Source: Selaginella moellendorffii
Taxonomy: Eukaryota > Streptophyta > Lycopodiopsida > Selaginellales > Selaginellaceae
Direction of reading: 5' to 3'
Assembly (NCBI RefSeq): GCF_000143415.4
Contig: NW_003314272.1
Span: forward strand, 836,096-900,095
DNA: 64,000 bases
The notes below the pieces were generated by a model, which saw only the letters and a program-made list of their open reading frames with translations, did not search any database and was not told where the DNA came from. How positions within the stretch are numbered: the first letter of the stretch is position 1; every line of letters starts with the position of its first letter. Positions 53,401-64,000 of this stretch are shown piece by piece. A program made the translations under genes and the position numbers.

Positions 53401-56400
53401 TAGGTGACCAAATGGCAGATGTGGGTAGAAATTAAGTGGTGGATGAGTGGCTCATGGTAGGAGACTTCAACATGGTTGAGGATTTGAGTGATCATCAAGG
53501 CTCACTGGGAACCATTTAGGGGTGAGAGAGGAAGAGTTGTACAGCGCTAATGGAAGCCTTGGGAATACTAGACCTCCAGCATGTAGAAGGCTTCGCTGCT
53601 CATTCCCACCCGTTCACAAGATGGCAACTGACGGGGAGCCAAGCACACTTGGACAGGATTTATGCTTCCACCAGGCTGCGACAAGATGGAGGGAGGCTCA
53701 AAACATGGCCTGCATTTGGCACCTTTTAGGACCATGACCCACTCCGAGGCATCCTTAAGCTATAGGCAGATAAGGGAATGGCAGTGCAACGAAGGATCAC
53801 CAAGGCTACATTAGTTGACTAGGTAGTGTTGGAGCTCGTTTGAGAAGCACTGGACGAGTGTAAAGGGGAACTTGTCTTGGCTCTGAATACCTGCTCTACT
53901 AAGCTTCGGGAAAGGCAAACAATGCTCAAGGGGGAAGTCCTGAAAGAGGTGAGGCTAGCAAGGCAAAAGGTGGCGGTGGCCTAAAGAATGGTACTGAACA
54001 CAAACGATGTGGATAGATGGTAGCAACATTGGACAAGAGGGAAGCTGAGCTGCGAGACAAGAAATATGCAATGTGGAGTGCTGGACTCTGCACCATGGAG
54101 GATAAATGGGTGATGAATGAGAGGCTCCTTAATAAAGCTTTCTACAAGGGGATTCATCTAGTCACCAACACTCCCCCAATCCTGGGACTAAGGAAGGATG
54201 ATGGAGAAGTAATAGAGGACTAACAAGGGATGTAGGGGTTAGCATAGGAGTTCTACCAAAAGCTATATACTGCATAGCCCTGGTCCTAGGATAGGAGAGA
54301 TGTGGCAAGTAGGGTGTTGTCCTCTCTCCCGCATAGAGTTTCCGATGGGTACCTAGAGATGTTGATGGCAGATTTTTCATTGGAAGACCTTTACCAGGCC
54401 CTAGAACAGCTGAATGATGACAAGATGTTAGGTACAGATGACCTTCTCTCAATGTTCTATGAGGATTACTGGGACAAGATAGGCCTAATGCTCTTGGAGG
54501 CATGGTAGGGTGCACAGCAAATGGGGGCATTGCCTAGAGAGGTATTGGAGGGACAAATCACACTGATCCCAAAATGTGGAGACCTCTAGGAACTTAGGAA
54601 TTGGTGCCCCATAACCATGCTTAACACATTGTGCAAGTTATATACAAAGGCAATGGCACTAAAGTTGCAGTCGGTCATGCCTCTCATAATCAAGGAACAA
54701 TAGACATGATTTGTGCCGGGAAGACAGATTGCAAAAAACATCTGGACATACCTTCTTGCACAAAAGTGGGCAAATATTTCAAACCAGTAGATGATGGCGT
54801 GGCTGCTAGACTTCAAGAAAGGATACGATCAGGTAGACTAGGACTTCCTAGAGGACTACATGTGGAGGGTAAGGATCCCAGCAATGGCTATAGTGCACAT
54901 CTCATTATTGTATAGTGGAGCATCAAGTCGGCTCACACTGAACAGAGAGTTTGGTCCAACCTTCCATTTAGGATGTTCAATCCACTCACCCCCTACTTGT
55001 TTCTGATTGTCGTAGAGACACTAGGCTCTTTTCTTGCACACAGAGGAGATATCAAGGGACTGGTGTTACCTGCTAAAAGACTATAGCTTCCGGGAACATA
55101 GGAGCTGTAGGATAGGGCATTTGTGGATGACACTGCAATATTCCTACTTGCCACCCCAAGGAACCTCAATGTAGTGAAATCCAAATTGGAGATTTTCAAC
55201 ATGGCAGTAGGAGCCACTATCAACTGGAATAAGTCAGTTGGGGTGAACTAAGGAAAGCCAAGCATTGAAGCCTAGGGACAAGAGATCGGTTTTCAGTGGG
55301 TTCAATTGGGCGAAGACACCCGCTACCTGGGCATCCAGGTAGGGATCTAGTACAGTGCAACCACACAAGATGATATACTACTTAGGAGGATTCAAACTGC
55401 AATTCAGAAGTGGGCCTCAAGGAAACTTGGGCTCCCAATGAGGATTGTAGTAGTTAAAAGTGTGATCCTCCCCAGCATCTAGTATTACCTCTCGATTTGG
55501 CCAGTGCTGGAAACCACACTGTAAAAGGCTAAATAGATGGTGAGGACCTATGTATGGCAGGGAACCTTGGCCTTAGGGTGGGCCATGGCTAAGGTGGCAT
55601 GGCAATCCACAGCACGGCCATAGATCCTAGGGGGGTTCGGGATCATAGACCCTAACAACATGGTGAAGGTGAGATATAAGATCATCCTCATGGATTTGCA
55701 ATCAAGGAGGCTAATGTTTTGATAGAGTCTCCTAGTGATACAACCCAAGTACAATGCGGCCAAACCTTGGGAGGAGGACCCCTAGTGGCTCTTTGCAAAC
55801 AGGCTGATTTAGGTAGTGAAAGGGGGCAACATCATCCAAAGTATACACAAATTGTGGAAAGTTTTTCCACTGGAACAAGTGTCGCCAAGTAGAGCCGAGG
55901 AGTGGCTCAACCAACCCCTGTTCTTTAATGCACTATTCCAACTGGGAGATGTCACACTAGGTTGGAAGATACAGCACACAATCTGGAGAAAAATGCATTC
56001 AAATGGTTTTCAAACTATGAAGTAATTGGTTGGAGTGATCAATAAGGATTAGTGGCAAATAGAGAGGAAGACAAGTGTTTAGACTATGATGGTGGCATAA
56101 CATCCAATTGAACATTCTACAATTCCTACAAGTTCTGAATAGAGCTAAAGGAGGGATGAACTGGCCAAGGAGATGCCTCAAAGTAGAAGACTTTGTGGCA
56201 ATCCAACAACAAATGGAGCGGAAGGAGTAGGATACAATGTGCCGTCCATTGGGGACATAGACTCGAGCATTCACAGCACTTACACTAGCGTGGGTAGAAG
56301 GGGACTTCAAGGTGTGGTTCGTCGCTTCACTGGAGCACAACACAGGACGACCTCTTCACGTTACCAGAGGAGATACACTTCTCCCAACGAGTGACACAAA

Positions 56401-58052
56401 AGTGATGTTGGATATCATTGATGACAAGGTACATGGGAGGATCTAAGTTCTTAGGCAAACGCCCAAGAGGCTGGACATGGTGGAGTTAGAGGGCTTACTA
56501 GAGGGTGTTGGAACACTGCTATGGTGGCACCAACAACTGATAGAAGATTCAGACTAGGACCTTGCTGTATGGTGACAAGGGGCGAAAAGCTTCTTCTCCT
56601 ATGAGGTCAAGGAAGCATGCAATGGACTGCTAACATCTAGAGAGGAGGCACGGGAGGAGATTCTAAGGCTGTGGCAGAAGTGGATAGAACAAGGGGTGGA
56701 TGTGGAGTAGGTGGTGGACAACACGGTTCACTTCTAGAAGTTGCCTGTGTAGGAGAAAGTGAAGGTCACTTCGTGGCTGGTAGCCAATAACGATCTCTCG
56801 GTTGGACAGCATTTTCAATATGATGTGAGTTGCACATGCAAGGAGTGTGGCAGGATTGAAACAGTCATGCATGCACTGTGGGAGTGCAATATTGCAAAGG
56901 AGGTATGACAATAGATTGTCAAGGACATGAAGGAGTTAGGGGTTACACAGTGTAAGCGACTAATTTTTCCATTTTACTTTAGTCACTTAACTGCACCTCC
57001 GACCACTTGGAGGAGTCTCATTCACAACCTCCAAAAGTCCAATTCGGGACTTGGGGCTTGATAGCCCCGAGAATGGCATCCATGCCACTCAACCTTAGCA
57101 CTTGGTCCAAGTGCTCCACGTGTCCGATCCCATGACCGACACCCCAAGGTACCACCGACATATCGGCCCGTTACACTAAGGCCATGCCCATTCACCTTGG
57201 TCACACCGGTGGTCTAACGCCACCTACCTCACAGTCCCATCTCTCAAAGACGGGGCCATCCGTCCATGAGTGATCATCCTAGATCCACTTCTCCGCATCC
57301 TTAGGATGCTCACAGACATGGGGAATAGCCTTCCCCAATATCTCTCTTCCAGTCCCCACCAAGTCCCTTTCTGTCAGTGGCCGTGTTCGCCAACACTGCC
57401 ACTGGATCAAGGCCCACAGGCCCAACCACTCAGTCCAACTGTCTTCTGGGACTTCCTCACTGTGTGACTGTGTCCTTGGTCACCACACCAGAGGGCTACT
57501 CCTCTTCCTTTCCACAGTCTGGGACTTTGGGGCAACATTTCGGAACACCGTGGCCCTACGCGGGCCTCGTGGGTACTCTCCTCGCCTTCTGCCCTTGGGT
57601 GCTCTAGCCATGGGCTTAGAGCGAGGTTCTGTTGAGCCACACCAGGTATCCAAGTAGGTAGTGCCACCCACACTTGGACTGGGAGCATCGGCCAGTTGAT
57701 CTCCCGGGGGAACTAGAGCCGGCTTTTGAACATTTCACCAAGCTACCCCGCTTGTCGGTCCGTGTTCACTCTAGTCTTGGACTTCCCAGTGGGCAGCTCA
57801 TCACCCAACACTGGGTCTGGCCTTCCTGGGCCAAACTGGCCTTTCCTGGCCAAACTGGCTCCACTGCAGTCCTCCCCCTACTATACTTTTGGAGCTCACC
57901 AAACCCCCTAGGGTCTGGGAGACGAACGCTTTGGGCTTTCACCCTCTCAGACTCGGACTCGGACTCGGACTCGGATTCGGACTCGGACTTGGACTCGGAC
58001 TCAGGCTCGGGCTCGGTCTCGGCCTCGGCCTGGGTCTTGGTCTCGGTCCCGA

Positions 58053-58102
<50 letters not shown>

Positions 58103-59230
58103 CCGGTCTCGGTCTCGACTTCGGACTCCATCTCGGACTCCATCTCGGGTCCATCTCGGACTCCATCTCGGGTCCATCTCGGACTCCATCTCGGGTCCAT
58201 CTCGGACTCCATCTCAGGTCCATCTCGGACTCCATCTCGGACTCCCTCTCGGGTCCATCTCGGGTCCACTTCGGACTCCATCTCGGGGTCCTTCTCGGAC
58301 TCCACTTCGGACTCCACCTCGGGTCCATCTCGGACACTTCCACGTGTCATGTGTTAGTCCTTTTTGGGTCCCTTTTTGGAGCCTCGCTTATGGCTCGCTT
58401 CATGCTCATTCCTCAAGCACTTAGTTAGGGGTTCCACTCCCACTCTCGACCTTTCAAGGCGGAGCTTTTAGTCCAAACGTGTTACGCTCGTTTGGCTTTC
58501 GCTTTGGCCACTACCACGTGGTGCCCCTCCAGCTCCACTTTGGGGCCTAGGGATTTTGTGTCTCACACACAGGAGTTTGAGGCTCATAGTGGGGACATTC
58601 TCCACTAGTTTGAGGGAAGGGCCCAACCCTGCGACATATCAAATGTAGAGGATGACATAGCTAGGGGATCCAGGTCCACTGGGATGCGATTGGGGCAGAG
58701 ATAAGAGTTCCTATGTGGGAAGCTCTTGGCCATGCTCGATGGGCAATATGGCAAGTGACAGGGGTCCAAGCCTTGTGGGAAGCACGTAATTGGGTGCACT
58801 TTGATGGGATATAGGTTAGAGTATCATAGATGATGGTGGAGTGGTGAAGACTTACACTAACAGCTCCACCATGCTATCCTTTGAGATAGGGGGAAGCTAG
58901 AGTGGCTAGACAAGTGGCAAAGAACATGTTTTGGTGATGGCGACCAAAAAGGAGTTCAATAGAGATGGTGCCCCCTAGAATCGATCTTGCAGTCTGCACA
59001 AAGGGGGGACTTGAACCTAGATGTGGTATGATAGCAACGACTGCAGCCACTTCTACTTCAGACTTGGTGTCACTTGGGATGAGGGAGAGCTCCATTAGGT
59101 AGTGTGAGTTCAGGGTGGCATGCCCAATTTTTGTATTAGTCCCTATAGGACATTGGAGAATGTACATACACATTTCATCAAATGTAAACTCTACATATGT
59201 ATCTATAAACGGCATCATCTAGGATGTTTG
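53401..59230 (+). mobile_element. L1-type LINE (endonuclease end, reverse transcriptase, zinc finger), decayed
   Basis: Plus-strand pieces in order. Endonuclease end: WLMVGDFNMVEDLSDHQGS, then HLDRIYAS. Reverse transcriptase from ~54360: MLMADFSLEDLYQALEQL, DDKMLGTDDLLSMFYEDYWD, LLDFKKGYDQVD and the catalytic FVDDT (FADD position, ~55120), followed by IFNMAVGATINWNKS and later LGIQVG. A zf-RVT-like CTCKECGRIETVMHALWECN lies near 56830. The frame picks up after a solo LTR (56951-58567) with ALWEARNWVHFDG near 58770. Stops are mostly TAG and TGA. No ORF1 was identified. It is inactive. The 3' end is near 59230, without a clear A-tail. Confidence 0.82.
56951..58567 (+). repeat. Solo LTR copy 4, best-preserved family member
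   Basis: 1617 bp from TGTAAGCGACTAATTTTTC to TGTGTCTCACA, a TG...CA LTR. It is flanked by a 5-bp target duplication CACAG (56946-56950 and 58568-58572), the mark of an integrase-mediated insertion. It interrupts the LINE. From 57943 it holds a simple array of ggactc, then ggtctc hexamers, then catctcggactc 12-mers to about 58335. Long open frames in the array (Ser-Asp, Gly-Leu, Glu-Thr repeats) are by-products. No internal element sequence or second LTR is adjacent. Confidence 0.88.
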
Positions 59231-61607
59231 GCATGACTCCCCATGTTGATGCACTAACTTATATCCAATGTGTATTACAGGTCACAGCTTGGGAACCTAG
59301 TTCCTTTGAGCTTCCAAATCCTCTCACTTGACAAACTAGTTGATAAGTCTATGATCATGTATGGACTCCTCTATATTTGGCCCTTTGGGCCATCCTTTTT
59401 GAAGTCAACACCTATAACTATGTTCTTCCGACTTGCCAATTTTGCTTAACAAGTCACTTGATTAGTGTAATTCTATGCATAAGCTTGAAAGTCCTCAAAC
59501 ATTGACTTTCGTTCAAAGGCATATCTTTGAATGCTTGGGAACTATTTCCCCAACATTGATAGCTTTACCTCATGGCAAACTTCAAGGCCACATTTTTGTT
59601 ACGCCACTTTGATTTGCATATTCCTGTGAACCATTCATATTTATATTTCTAAGTACCAACCTACCCAGAATTGTTTTTAGGAACATTGAAGGGACTTTAC
59701 TCTTTAGTTTGTCAAGGCTTTCGCAAGCTTTTTAAGTGCCATATGGTTTAACATAGGCAATTTTATACTTTAAACTCACAATACGCTTTCGAGCACTTAT
59801 TTGATTCTCCACCCCTAACTTATATAACCACCTTTGGTGATGCCTTTTGAATCCTATAGTTTAGTTTTATCCCTTTATTACTTGCTTTTGGCTTTACATA
59901 TTCCCTTTGGTTATTCTCTTCCAAGCTAGAAGGATTTTTTAAAATGCTTTAGTAATTATTCTTAGGGATGAACCTACTTGATGGCTTAGGGAATGGTTCC
60001 TCTATTTAGATATGCTCATTTTGCAATCCTATAGACCAGGATTAATGTTGCTACTCATAGGCTTCTATATACTTGACATTAGCCTTGTTAAAATCTTTTT
60101 AGCTTTGTTCAATTTAGATAACCGAACTTCTCTCATCTCTAGTTTTCCATAACCTTGGATATTGGATAACACCTCCTATCTATTATTCTTTAGGGACTTA
60201 GTCCTTTAGGCCTTATCTAATGCTTTTATGATACCAAACACCACTTCCTAGTGTTTTAGAGTTTTTATGTATCCTAATGATGGACTTTGTTTACAATGAG
60301 CATTTCTTTTTACCACATTGATTAATTATATTGCAACATAAGTAATTTATCCTCTAAGGGATATCTTTAGCCTCCTTTTTATCCCAATAAAAAATTTTAA
60401 GAAGTTAACTTTTACCAATATAATTAATTATGCCACACTTTTTGCTTAATTGCCTTATAGTCGTGAAATTCTATAACCCAACCTACCAATCCTATTTCCG
60501 TTGGGATTCCTTTAGTAAGGGGTTCCCATGAACCCACCAACTTGACTTTAAGGCAACATCCCTTGAGACATTTAGGGTCTCCACCCTATCTGCTCCACAA
60601 GCCTATCCTCAAGACACTATATGTCTAGGTTTTGCCAATACAAAAGTAATCATTTCTTATATTAACTATTGGTTAACACTACTTTATAATGTTTACACAC
60701 AACTCTTTGTCAAAGTTGTTGTCTTTTGTAAACACCTTTTTACGACTTTAGTATAATATTTTCTGCCATCAATGAAATACCTATTATTTTTATACTTGGA
60801 TTTCATGATCCTCTCAGTCCTTCATAAAGTATAACACACATCCATCCAAATAAGATTCCTCTAAGCCTTTAGGACCATCTTTTAACTCTATTAAGTCATC
60901 TAACTTTTGGACTTTGTTAATCTAACGTCCCATAAAGTCTTAGCCTTTTGACTATTTTTGAAGTGCCACCACACTTGAATGCAATTTCTTATATTTGCAT
61001 CTTATTCATAAAGACTATCTTTGCAAATGTTACTCTGACACTTATTAATCCTTTGTTCTACATGGGCTATTTTTGCCCTTTAGAATTATTTTTCTATATG
61101 ATAAGAATACCAAATCATCCTTTTAGTACACCCCCCAATTCCTTAGGTTATTCCGACCTTTATTAAAAGTAGCCCTAGCTACCTATATGTCCTTCTCCAT
61201 ATTTAACCTTTTATAGTCATTAGCTTTAATGAGCACCATCCTCAACCATATGAGGATAATCCTGTGACTCCTTTATTCTCTTAGAGTCTTTATCTTTCCC
61301 ATGATCTCAACTATAATTTTTTTTATCACAACCACATTAACCAATTAACTAAGTCAAAGGTTCATATAGATCACATCCTTAACCCTCTAAGGAAAACCTT
61401 TTTATTGTTCCCAAAATCCCAAAATCATTTTTTTATTAGCCCCTTTCTATCCACCACATTACCTACATATTCATGTATGAATTAAAGTGGAGAGTCATAC
61501 TTTCTCGACATGCTACTCCTCAAGTATAACCCCACTCCTAAGACTTTCAAATGTCAATATCAAATAGTGATATACTTAATTAACAATAAGAGTCAAACCA
61601 AATTGTA
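59231..61607. other. T-rich intergenic DNA, no gene
   Basis: About 2.4 kb of T- and CT-rich sequence. No motif, no repeated block and no coding frame beyond short chance ones. Confidence 0.45.
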
Positions 61608-62205
61608 TGTAACTAAATTTTCCATTCTACTTTAATCACTTAACCACACTTTTAACCACTTAGAGGAGTCTCACCCACAACCTCCATAAATCCTATTCCT
61701 GACTTGGGGACATGCTAGCCCCATAAATGGCATTTATGCCACTCAGCCTTTGCAATTAGTCCAAGTGTTCCATGTGTTTGATCCCATGATAGACACCTTA
61801 AAGGTACTACTTACATATTAATTCGTTACACTAAAGCCATGCCTATTTACCCTTGTCTCATTAGCAGTTCAAAACCACCCATATTATAGTCTTGTTTCTC
61901 AAAGAATGAGCCATTTGGTCATCCTAGGACCACACTTTAGCATCTTTAGGATATTTGGAGACATGGGAAACACCCTTCCCCATTGTCCTTTCTTCGATCC
62001 CCATCAAATCCCTCTTCATTCACGGCCGTGCTCGCTAACACCACCACTAGGTAAAGCCCCAAAAGCTTGACTACTAAGTCTTATTGACCTTTGGGATTTC
62101 CTCACCACGTGACCATGCTTTTGGTCATTATATAAAAGGATTGTTCCTTTTCTTTTTTACAATTTAGGACTTTGGGACAACATTTTGAAACACCATAACC
62201 CTACT
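61608..62205 (+). repeat. Solo-LTR family copy 5, 5' fragment
   Basis: Starts TGTAACTAAATTTTCCATTC and follows copies 3 and 4 through cacgtgaccatgcttttggtc to the aacaccataaccctacttggg landmark. It then stops, before the hexamer array. Truncated and strongly mutated. Confidence 0.72.
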
Positions 62206-62639
62206 TGGGTGGCATTACTTTGTGTGCCACATCCACCACTTAGAAATATAGTTTGGTCGAAGGATGTTCCAAGATAGAATGTCACCTTGTAAAGGGGCAA
62301 CCCATTAGGCAAGTCAAAGAACTTGAGATTGATGTTGAAGGTATTGTTCATTCCCAATCCTCACATCCATTTATGGAACATAAAGACTCTCGATTCACAT
62401 CGTTGGGAAGTTGAGAGTAGTCCCCAATAACTATTTCCACATTGCCAACACTTCCTATAGGAGAAAGAGGGCAAACTTAAATAGTGTTCAAAACCAAGAA
62501 GTATTAAAGTTAATACATGTTTTATTTCATACTTGTTTGTGTGAAGCCAATGAAGACAACTCTTAGAGGTCATCCTTTGTAGCAATGGGGAGGGATGGAA
62601 AAAATGCATTTGTACATCAGCATATAGAGTGCTAGCTAT
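62206..62639. other. Unassigned intergenic DNA
   Basis: Nothing recognised. The sequence changes abruptly from the LTR fragment to unrelated DNA. Confidence 0.4.
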
Positions 62640-63540
62640 TTTCTTTGACATCTACAATCAAATTACAATAAGCAAGGTCATTGGAAATCAAGTTCTTACT
62701 CTCTTGAACATCCTCGGTATGGAGTTGTCTTCGTACATTTCAAGCTGTTGGGGCTGGACGAGCAGTGGCAATAGAACCTGGGGAATGAGCAACTGTAGTA
62801 GGATGAGATGGGGCAAGAGAGTTTTCAATTGGGTTCTCCACTTGTCCCTCTTCGGTTTGCTCAATATGAATCTCCTCCTTGTCCTAAAGCATCTCCACTC
62901 CCTCCAAAAGTGCCTCTACAATAAAGTAGAAACATAAATTACTGCAAGGAAGTTTTACTCATCAAACCTAGATGACACTTGAGGTAGAGATCAAGCTCAA
63001 AAGGTGACAATGGCATTTGCCTCCACAACTCCAAGTACTATGGACAAAATTCTCACTCCCATGCAATGGTACAATGGAACTCCAACTCATACATGCTAAG
63101 CTTCTTTCTATTAGTTAAGAGCTTGAGAAAAACACTTGCTATGTATACTAGATCACCTGGGCAATGATTTAAACAGCTACAAAAGAGCCATGATTAAATA
63201 AGCAAGTCAATTTCTTGCAATATATCTATATGCCATGTGGCGTGAGAAAAATGGTTGGCCTGGCTAGTTCTTGAACCCCATGGAGCATAAGCTACCATCA
63301 GGAAGCCATCCATCCCCAAGCTCTTGAAAGAAAGTTTGGACATATTCCTAAAGTTTTATGCCAATGCGAGCATTGGTAAGAAACTTCGTATCCCATGCTT
63401 GAAGTAGCTTCTCAGTAGCCACAATACTCTGAGTGATATAAAGTTTCTCCTTCATCACATTCTCAAGCTTGCTCTCTAGCTTCATGTTATTGTTACAATG
63501 CCAAGTATTGAAGAACTCCAAGTAAAAGTTCATTGAAGGA
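62640..63540 (-). pseudogene. Decayed coding relic of unknown family
   Basis: The minus strand gives long non-random readings broken by stops. Near 63530-63350: NNNMKLESKLENVMKEKLYI and TQSIVATEKLLQAWDTKFLT, with coiled-coil character. Near 63340-63200: FFQELGDGWLPDGSLCSMGF, then PFFSRHMAYRYIARN. Low T-run content and codon-like periodicity suggest that this was coding, possibly part of a mobile element's gag-like or accessory gene. I do not recognise the family. Confidence 0.35.
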
Positions 63541-64000
63541 GAGCTTTATTTTTGTGATGTTATAGATCAATTCTTCAGGTGCTTTACCATTTTTTACAAG
63601 GACAAGAATTTCAAAGTGGAATGAGAAAGATAAAAGAGACTTACTACTATGAGAGTATATCTTTGCAATATAATCTAGCTAATCTTTATCGCATTTTATA
63701 TCCACAATCACAAGTAGCTTCTTCACCTTTAACTTCTTCAAGTTCAAAATATGCAGCTCAATTTGTCACAGTTTAAGGTTCTTTTGCCCCTCATCGCATA
63801 ATTTTCAGGTATGAGTTTTGCTCTACCTTGACAATTGGCTAAAAGGAAAACTTGTATATAGAAAACACAAGTTCATGCAAGAGAAGAATACCTTTGCCCA
63901 AACCGCAACCAAAAAATCCATAGGCACTTGATACCAAGTAAACAACTCTTAGCCTTTACGTGTTACAAGCTTTGCTTAAACTACTTCTATAACCTCACAA
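63541..64000. other. AT-rich DNA, no gene
   Basis: A short plus-strand frame (63579-63776) shows no domain. Nothing else is supported. Confidence 0.4.

Noticed and set aside
57674-58428. Long open frames on both strands encoding Ser-Asp, Gly-Leu, Glu-Thr or Arg-Pro repeats (also at 11535-12121 and 12457-12990)
   Set aside because: They arise from the hexamer/12-mer array inside the solo LTR; all frames are open because the unit length is a multiple of three. No start context or conserved domain.
49750-58567. One large element with LTRs at 49750 and 56951
   Set aside because: The two copies differ strongly in decay, the 56951 copy has its own 5-bp target duplication, and the DNA between them is a LINE, not an LTR-element interior.
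1-64000. CRISPR arrays, prokaryotic operons, rRNA genes or phage modules
   Set aside because: No regular spaced repeats, Shine-Dalgarno-led gene clusters or rRNA-like sequence; spliced eukaryotic genes and plant retroelements explain the window.

Overview
The window looks like nuclear DNA of a land plant, most likely a lycophyte of the Selaginella type. This is an inference from four things seen here: plant-specific families (HPPD, GT37 fucosyltransferase, ELF4, gamma carbonic anhydrase, E-class PPR proteins), very short introns of about 50-70 bp, tightly packed GC-rich gene islands, and AT-rich blocks of old retroelements between them. No prokaryotic, organellar or viral gene set was seen.

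Layout. 1-14.3 kb is a retroelement block: a decayed gypsy relic (minus strand), a fairly complete but dead chromodomain Ty3/gypsy element (4455-11736, minus strand, with both LTRs, PBS and PPT), and two copies of a long solo-LTR family in opposite orientation. 14.3-34.2 kb is a gene island: a MUCI70-like (DUF616) relic, the WD-repeat gene EIPR1 and its broken duplicate, a xyloglucan fucosyltransferase-like gene, an HPPD-like gene, a GIR1-like EAR repressor, an ELF4-like gene, an AAE3-like oxalate-CoA ligase and two tandem PPR genes. 34.2-38.4 kb is an AT-rich retroelement island sitting between two halves of a segmental duplication. 38.4-46.3 kb is a second gene island: a PPR fragment, gamma carbonic anhydrase, a CDI-like nucleotide-sugar transferase, NAA20, an intronless kinase-like gene, an HDA8-like deacetylase and a small protein resembling a plant complex I accessory subunit. 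46.3-64 kb is again repeats: AT-rich DNA, solo LTRs, and a 5'-inverted L1-type LINE interrupted by one of the solo LTRs.

The genes are ordinary independent housekeeping or developmental loci, not an operon-like system. Several pairs are divergent with short shared promoters (FUT/HPPD-like, gamma-CA/CDI). The most notable observation is that the HPPD-like gene has an open frame and normal architecture, but both metal-binding histidines are replaced (Tyr261, Arg343) while the metal-binding glutamate is kept at exactly the expected spacing. That points to a catalytically altered or dead paralogue. Other notable points are an intronless kinase-like gene of fungal-type appearance, PPR arrays made only of 31-residue motifs, a segmental duplication in which each copy keeps a different intact gene, and a LINE with a twin-priming-type inversion.
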